A stretch of DNA of 34,429 nucleotides from a virus. The notes under the pieces were generated by a model, which made no database searches, was not told where the DNA came from, and was given only the letters and a program-made list of their open reading frames with translations. The position numbers were made by a program, and so were the translations under genes. Positions 29,954 through 34,429 of this stretch are shown one piece after another (the first letter of the stretch is position 1; each line of letters starts with the position of its first letter). The stretch is taken from positions 1-34,429 of IMG/VR virus record IMGVR_UViG_3300021964_000248, one strand, 5' to 3'.

Positions 29954-30895
29954 ATGGCTGGTAACACCAACTTTGATTCGTTGCTGTCAACTACTCTCGC
30001 TAATTACCGGGATCAGATGACGGACAACATTTTCACCGCCCGACCCCTGACGAATTTCCTGATGGACAAGGGCCGTATCCGTATGCTGGACGGCGGCACG
30101 AAGATCGTGGAGCCGTTGGTTTACGGTCTCAACGGTACCGTCGGTTCGTACTCCGGTTACGACACGATCTCCCTGACCGCTCAGGAAGGCATGTCGGCCG
30201 CCGAGTACGAGTGGAAGCAGTACGCTGCGTCCATCGCCATTTCCGGTATCGAAGAGGCGAAGAACAACGGCGAGGCCGCCATCATCAACCTTCTTGAGGC
30301 CAAGATCATGCAGGCCGAGGAGTCGATGCGTGAGGGCTTCAACCAGATGTTCTTCGCTGACGGCACCGGCAACTCCGGCAAGGACTGGCTGGGTCTGGCC
30401 GCTATCGTTGATTCGGCTGGCACTGTCGGTGGCATCAACCGTGCGACCGCCGGTAACGAGTTCTGGCAGTCTTACGAGGAGGGCACCGCTGGTGCGCTCT
30501 CGTTGGCTGACATGGCTACCGCTTACAACTCGGTGTCGGTTGGTAACGACCATCCCGACATGGTGCTGACGACCCAGACTCTCTTTGAGAAGTACGAGTC
30601 GTTGCTTCAGCCGCAGTTGCGGTACACCGATGCCAAGACGGCTGACGCTGGGTTCCAGAACCTGTTGTTCAAGTCGGCTCCGGTCACCTATGACGTTCAC
30701 TGTCAGGCCGGTGTCATGTACTTCTTGAACAGCAAGTACCTGACTTTGGTCGGTCATTCCGGCAAGTGGTTTGAACAGACCGATTTCGTGCGTCCTGAGA
30801 ATCTGGATGCCCGTTACGCTCTGATCATGTGCTACGGCAACCTTACTTGCCGTAACGCCGCTAAGCAGGGTAAGTTGACTGGCCGCACCGCCTGA
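29954..30895 (+). CDS. Major capsid protein (HK97 fold)
   Basis: The 313-residue protein begins MAGNTNFDSLLSTTLANYRDQMTDNIFTARPLTNFLMDKGRIRMLDGGTKIVEPLVYGLNG, the usual N-terminal arm and E-loop region of such capsid proteins. It continues with ATAGNEFWQSYEEGTAGALSLADMATAYNSVSVGNDHPDMVLTTQTLFEKYESLL and ends with strands. The codon choice is clearly different from its neighbours: among the first eight leucines only two are TTG, and C-ending codons are common, as for highly expressed genes. The stable stem-loop just behind it may raise or fix its mRNA level. Confidence 0.92.
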   Translation: MAGNTNFDSLLSTTLANYRDQMTDNIFTARPLTNFLMDKGRIRMLDGGTKIVEPLVYGLNGTVGSYSGYDTISLTAQEGMSAAEYEWKQYAASIAISGIEEAKNNGEAAIINLLEAKIMQAEESMREGFNQMFFADGTGNSGKDWLGLAAIVDSAGTVGGINRATAGNEFWQSYEEGTAGALSLADMATAYNSVSVGNDHPDMVLTTQTLFEKYESLLQPQLRYTDAKTADAGFQNLLFKSAPVTYDVHCQAGVMYFLNSKYLTLVGHSGKWFEQTDFVRPENLDARYALIMCYGNLTCRNAAKQGKLTGRTA

Positions 30896-30917
30896 TCAAC
30901 ATAATCTGATGATTATT

Positions 30918-30945
30918 GGGGGAGGGGGCTACGGCCCTCTCCCCC
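30918..30945 (+). terminator. Strong stem-loop after the capsid gene, terminator or mRNA stabiliser
   Basis: A 12-bp stem (one G-T pair) closes on the loop TACG between C and G, which in RNA is the very stable C(UACG)G tetraloop. It starts 23 bases after the capsid stop. The downstream sequence is only weakly U-rich, so partial termination or protection of the capsid message is more likely than full stop. Confidence 0.75.
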
Positions 30946-30971
30946 TGATCATTCCTAGTTGGGAGAATAAT

Positions 30972-31454
30972 ATGGCTAAGTCCCCTATTGATTTGGGAAA
31001 TTCTATGCTTCGTAAGGCTACACGTGCAAAGGAAAATGCGCAGGCAAAGCGTCGTCCCGGCGAAGCCCCGTCTACGATTGCTGGTCGTACTGCCCGTACC
31101 GCTCCTGTGAAGAAGTCGGCTAAAGGCACTAGTGCTGCCGAGAAGAAGCGGCTTCCTCGTCAGGCCACTAGTGGTGGCGGTTCGGGTTTGGCTGGTCGTT
31201 CGCCTGCGATGTCACCAAAGAAGAAGGGTGATGCTGGTCGTCGTGCCGCTGATCGTGCCGCTGAACGCGCCAAGAGTGATGCACGCAGGACTCGTTCGGC
31301 TGACATGGATCGTGCTCGTCGTAGTGAGTCGTCTGATAAGGCGGCTCAGAAGAAGCGTTCTGATAAGCGTCGTGCTATGGCTACCGAGAAGAAGCGTGAT
31401 CGTGCCGCTTCCCGCAATCGGCGTTACAAGGATGATCGGGCCTATAGGGACTGA
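30972..31454 (+). CDS. Highly basic virion-region protein 1
   Basis: The protein has 160 residues from ATG 30972, with GGGAG upstream. After MAKSPIDLGNSMLRKATRAKE it is almost entirely Arg, Lys, Ala, Ser and Asp, with long predicted disorder (KKKGDAGRRAADRAAERAKSDARRTRSADMDRARRS...KKRSDKRRAMATEKKRDRAASRNRR). It is likely to bind DNA or RNA tightly. The opening MAKSPIDLGN matches the opening of the next gene (MAKKPAIDLGD), so both probably share a docking peptide. Position right after the capsid suggests a packaged or head-bound protein; not recognised as a known family. Confidence 0.72.
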   Translation: MAKSPIDLGNSMLRKATRAKENAQAKRRPGEAPSTIAGRTARTAPVKKSAKGTSAAEKKRLPRQATSGGGSGLAGRSPAMSPKKKGDAGRRAADRAAERAKSDARRTRSADMDRARRSESSDKAAQKKRSDKRRAMATEKKRDRAASRNRRYKDDRAYRD

Positions 31455-31482
31455 CTGAAATAAATCGCTTATAGGTGATAAC

Positions 31483-31704
31483 ATGGCTAAGAAACCTGCT
31501 ATTGATTTGGGTGATGTTTGGGATACGGTGACAGCCCCGGCTAGGGCGTATGGTCGTGCGGTTCGTTCTTATAGTCGTGGGATTCAGTCTACTCGTCCTG
31601 ACCGTTATCCTGAGAAGTATCCGAGAAAAACTGTGGGTGGCCGTACTGCGTTTGCGGGGGGTGCTCCTCGTAAGAAGTCGGCGGCTGGTCGGCGACGTAA
31701 ATGA
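31483..31704 (+). CDS. Highly basic virion-region protein 2
   Basis: The 73-residue product shares its first residues MAKKPAIDLGDVW with the preceding basic protein. It continues with TVTAPARAYGRAVRSYSRGIQSTRPDRYPEKYPRKTVGGRTAFAGGAPRKKSAAGRRRK, rich in Arg, Lys, Gly and Tyr and probably disordered. It may be a shorter partner or a duplicated, diverged copy. No known family. DNA-binding is inferred from charge alone. Confidence 0.7.
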   Translation: MAKKPAIDLGDVWDTVTAPARAYGRAVRSYSRGIQSTRPDRYPEKYPRKTVGGRTAFAGGAPRKKSAAGRRRK

Positions 31705-31720
31705 GCCGGGGCCTGACAGG

Positions 31721-31739
31721 TAGAACGAATCATCTATAG
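31721..31739 (+). promoter_or_regulatory. Phage promoter-like element (TAGAACG type)
   Basis: TAGAACG-AA-TCATCTATAG is directly followed by ATG 31740. If transcription starts at the final G, the mRNA begins one base before the start codon. No Shine-Dalgarno is present. Confidence 0.62.
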
Positions 31740-32009
31740 ATGATGAGCGATATTCAAGCAGTTCCCGCCTACAGTTTGTACGGACAACCGGCAACCGATG
31801 CACGGTTGGCGCATATGGACGGTGCCCGTGTTGCGGCACCGTCCGCACCGTATCTGGGTCGGGGTAACAAATGTTCGGCCAATGATGATACTTGTGAGGG
31901 TATGCGTGCCAAAGGCACCGCATACTGTATGGGTCACTTGAGGTCTATTCAGAAGAAGGGCGGTGACAGCGATGGCGATGACAAGGCTGACTCTACAGCA
32001 GATTCGTGA
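31740..32009 (+). CDS. Hypothetical protein after the basic proteins
   Basis: The 89-residue product has three cysteines and His in NKCSANDDTCEGMRAKGTAYCMGHLRSIQKK (about residues 43-73), a possible zinc site (C..C..C..H). The end is acidic (GGDSDGDDKADSTADS). The frame overlaps the start of the adaptor gene by about 38 bases. It may start at ATG 31740 or 31743. No known family. Confidence 0.68.
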   Translation: MMSDIQAVPAYSLYGQPATDARLAHMDGARVAAPSAPYLGRGNKCSANDDTCEGMRAKGTAYCMGHLRSIQKKGGDSDGDDKADSTADS

Positions 32010-32646
32010 TAACGCCCGCACGATAACTGAAACCGAAACGGATGACGTTTCGGATGCTTTGCTGGATTTGTATATCCGTGATGGCTATAACCGGATTCTT
32101 GATTTGGAACGACGCTGGCCTCATTTGGAGGTTTCGTTTCAGTTTGATACGGTTGGGGATCAACGTTCGTATACGGTGAATGATTATACGGATGATGATA
32201 TCCGTGAGGTTGTGTCTCTGGTCGATAATGTGAATGTTCGGCTAGAGTGGATTTCTTATGATATGGCTGAAGATTATTTTATTGGGGCTTCTGATGCTCC
32301 GGGTCGTCCAATGTATGTGGCGTTTTGGGCGGGACAACTCCATCTGTTCCCAATTCCCAGCGGTGTATATACGCTGAAGGCACGGGCCTATAGGCATCCG
32401 AATGATTGGGTGACTGCCGGTGGGACTGTGGATGGTCCTTACGAGTTTGATTTGCCGTTGGTGTATTATGCTGTGTCGCAAATCTATAGGGCGCAGGAGG
32501 CTCCTCAGATGGCGGCTGAGTATGAGCGTGCGTTCAATGACGGCGTGCTGATTGCACGCCGTGACATTATGAAACCAGAGTCCTATGCTCCGTTGCGTCT
32601 GTCTACTGGCGGTCACAAGCATCGCTGGGGTTCTCTGGATATCTGA
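31972..32646 (+). CDS. Head-tail adaptor (connector) protein
   Basis: The protein has 224 residues from ATG 31972; GTG 31963 and ATG 31978 are alternatives. It begins with helices (LTLQQIRDNARTITETETDDVSDALLDLYIRDGYNRILDLERRWPHLEVSFQFDT), a pattern common to podovirus adaptor proteins that sit below the portal ring. It continues with a beta domain (RPMYVAFWAGQLHLFPIPSGVYTLKARAYRHPNDW) and C-terminal helices. The family is known as gp4/gp11-like. Position between capsid region and the long tail protein supports this. Its stop overlaps the next start (TGATG). Confidence 0.78.
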   Translation: MAMTRLTLQQIRDNARTITETETDDVSDALLDLYIRDGYNRILDLERRWPHLEVSFQFDTVGDQRSYTVNDYTDDDIREVVSLVDNVNVRLEWISYDMAEDYFIGASDAPGRPMYVAFWAGQLHLFPIPSGVYTLKARAYRHPNDWVTAGGTVDGPYEFDLPLVYYAVSQIYRAQEAPQMAAEYERAFNDGVLIARRDIMKPESYAPLRLSTGGHKHRWGSLDI

Positions 32647-34358
32647 TGGCGTTCCGTGCTTTTGCCATTGAGGATTTTACGGGCGGCCTGAATCTTCGGG
32701 CTGATGTATTCAACCTGAGTAAGAACGAGTCGCCTGACTTGTTGAATGTGGACATTGATCCACGGGGCGGAGTGTTTCAACGCCGTGGGTTGCAACGGTG
32801 GGGCACCGGCAATGTTGCTGGTGTTTTACCGCAAAACTGGGGTGGGTCAGTCAACCTGTTTTTCTGGGAGTCCGGAACTCCTCAGGTGTTGCTGTCTGGT
32901 AACGACACGATCTACTATTCGGATGACGGCACGTTTACTGACACCACGATCAGCACTGCTTCTAGTGTGTTTGGGGCTGGGTTTGCTGGCTGGTCTGACG
33001 GTTCGGACGATGTGGTGTATGTGGCGTGTGGTTGTGCTACTGGTTCTCACAAGTGGGATGGTGCCGCCAAAACCAGTTTGACTGCTAGCGGCACGGGGAA
33101 CTGGCAGGATGATCTGCTGTCTCCGACTACTGGGTTTATGCCTGCGGCTCATCATGTTGCCACGCACAGCGAACGGCTGTGGGTGGCATATACCCGTGAG
33201 GATGCTGTTGATTATCCGGATCGGGTGCGTTTCTCGCACCCGTTGTTCCCTGAATCGTGGCGTGAACAGGACTATATTGATATTGTTGGTGGGGGTCGTG
33301 GGATTACGGCTTTGGTGCCGTATTCGGGTCATATGCTGGTGTTCAAAGAACACGCAGTGTACGCCATCTTCGGCTACAGTGACGATACTTTTCAGGTGGT
33401 TACGATCACTGAGGAGTTGGGTGCTGTAAGCCCCAGTGCTGTGGCGCAGACAGAAGAGGGCATCTTCTTTTTTGACGGGCAGAATGGTTTGTTCAAGTAT
33501 GATGGCCGTTCGGTTCAGTATATGTTTGAGCCGTTGCGTCCGTTGTTTGATATCAACGAGTTTCACGATGAGGCTTTGGCACAGGTCAAGGTGTCTGCGG
33601 TGAACCGCAAGGTGTATGTGTCGTTGCCGACTGGTGTGTCCACCAGTTCGGAAACGTACAGCATGATTGGTGTCAACTATAGGGATTCCGGCATTTTGTA
33701 TGCTGGTGGCGGTTTGACGTTTGATGCTGTTGGTGTCACTTATGATGATTCTGATGTGAAGTGGGATGGTGCCACCCAGTCGGATGATGTGACTGTGACG
33801 TATGTGTGGGATTCCACGTTGGGTAAGAATGGTGCTTGGACTAAATATCAGATTGCTGATGGTTTCGGTTTGGGTGCTGGAACTATTTTTGTGGATTCTT
33901 CTAGTAGGGTTTACGAGTTGTTTGTTCATCCGACTAAGCCGCAGGTTTTCTTTTTTGATCGGACGTTGTATACGGATAATGTGTTGGGATATTCCAGTCC
34001 GTTTCAGTCGTTTTATGTTACGTCGTGGCAGGATGCCGGTTCGGCATCCACTAAAAAGTTTTGGCGTAGACCGGAGTTTGTGTTGAATCGTGAGTTTGCG
34101 GCATATGATTTGAATGTGGCTGTTTATCGGGATTGGGATTCGTTGACTCTAAAGCGACAGTTTGATGTGCCGTCTGGCGGGTATTCTGGGTTGGGTTCGC
34201 CGTCGCAGTGGGTGTCGTCGTTTGGTTCTGAGGTTGCCCGTGGCAATAGCCTTGGTTTGGGGCGTGCCGTTCAACTAAAAATCAGTGGTCCTGAGTCTGC
34301 GTCTTGGGGTGTGAATGGTGTGACGTTCAATTATAATCCACGGGGTTATAAGCCGTGA
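32646..34358 (+). CDS. Long tail protein (tail tube B / nozzle type)
   Basis: The 570-residue protein starts MAFRAFAIEDFTGGLNLRADVFNLSKNESPDLLNVDIDPRGGVFQRRG, a well-known opening of tail proteins in podoviruses and some siphoviruses. The rest is beta-rich with repeated 'dgq.glf.ydG' elements (FFFDGQNGLFKYDGRSVQYM; HKWDGAAK; DSDVKWDGATQ), suggesting a beta-propeller like the nozzle of T7 gp12. It is the last gene before the sequence wraps to base 1, and its final 13 codons are duplicated there. Confidence 0.82.
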   Translation: MAFRAFAIEDFTGGLNLRADVFNLSKNESPDLLNVDIDPRGGVFQRRGLQRWGTGNVAGVLPQNWGGSVNLFFWESGTPQVLLSGNDTIYYSDDGTFTDTTISTASSVFGAGFAGWSDGSDDVVYVACGCATGSHKWDGAAKTSLTASGTGNWQDDLLSPTTGFMPAAHHVATHSERLWVAYTREDAVDYPDRVRFSHPLFPESWREQDYIDIVGGGRGITALVPYSGHMLVFKEHAVYAIFGYSDDTFQVVTITEELGAVSPSAVAQTEEGIFFFDGQNGLFKYDGRSVQYMFEPLRPLFDINEFHDEALAQVKVSAVNRKVYVSLPTGVSTSSETYSMIGVNYRDSGILYAGGGLTFDAVGVTYDDSDVKWDGATQSDDVTVTYVWDSTLGKNGAWTKYQIADGFGLGAGTIFVDSSSRVYELFVHPTKPQVFFFDRTLYTDNVLGYSSPFQSFYVTSWQDAGSASTKKFWRRPEFVLNREFAAYDLNVAVYRDWDSLTLKRQFDVPSGGYSGLGSPSQWVSSFGSEVARGNSLGLGRAVQLKISGPESASWGVNGVTFNYNPRGYKP

Positions 34359-34429
34359 GGCGGGACGAACCGTGGTTCGCCCCGCAACTCACGAATTTGC
34401 GTGGCCCTGACCAGTTGCCGTTACGCAAC
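34320..34429. repeat. Direct terminal repeat, right copy
   Basis: This is the exact copy of bases 1-110. Removing it gives a closed genome of 34,319 bp. Confidence 0.95.

Noticed and set aside
32847-33929. 360-residue minus-strand frame opposite the tail protein
   Set aside because: Same shadow composition; the plus-strand gene is clearly the coding one.
1-34429. Prophage or temperate lifestyle
   Set aside because: No integrase, excisionase, repressor or attachment site was recognised, and the ends close on themselves.

Overview
The window looks like one complete genome of a short-tailed, double-stranded DNA phage (podovirus type), linearised inside a gene. Bases 1-110 are repeated exactly at 34320-34429, and the long tail protein that ends at 34358 also ends at base 39. 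The molecule therefore closes on itself at about 34,319 bp. No integrase, excisionase or lysogeny repressor is visible, so it is probably lytic. The host is inferred to be an actinobacterium, possibly of the Acidimicrobiia. The endolysin is a GH25 muramidase, and its last 100 residues match a surface repeat domain I know mainly from actinobacterial proteins. Several small families here are typical of marine and freshwater phages.

Layout: two opposed gene blocks diverge from a control region at 20817-20925. The leftward (minus) block runs from 20816 to 8870. It starts with four or five small basic or aquatic-phage proteins, then a palindrome-rich non-coding stretch (19555-19818), then about 13 tiny, tightly overlapping accessory genes (16080-19476). 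Next comes the DNA module: Cas4/AddB-like nuclease, a possible ssDNA-associated protein, DnaB/RecA-like helicase, archaeo-eukaryotic primase, PD-(D/E)XK nuclease, RusA resolvase, a sigma-region-4-like protein and a DUF1599 protein. It ends with a secreted lysozyme-like protein and a tRNA with anticodon CAA. No DNA polymerase and no phage RNA polymerase was found.

The rightward (plus) block runs from 20926 through the end of the window and on from base 1 to 8855. It holds a small terminase candidate, two tail fibre genes with a matching N-terminal anchor and a chaperone-like gene between them, large terminase, two small holin-like membrane proteins, portal, scaffold and major capsid protein. 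Then follow two very basic small proteins, a head-tail adaptor and the long tail protein. After the wrap-around come four ejection-type proteins (one of 1537 residues) and the endolysin. The two blocks converge at the tRNA.

Regulation: three near-consensus sigma-70 promoters lie on the minus strand (19525-19554, 17381-17409, 14242-14271), each followed at once by a stem-loop. A different recurring element, TAGAACG-N2-TCANCYATAG and variants, appears in front of six plus-strand gene groups and once facing left in the control region. It resembles a single-subunit-polymerase promoter although no such polymerase is encoded. This element and the short-armed tRNA matching the TTG-rich late genes are the most unusual points of the window.
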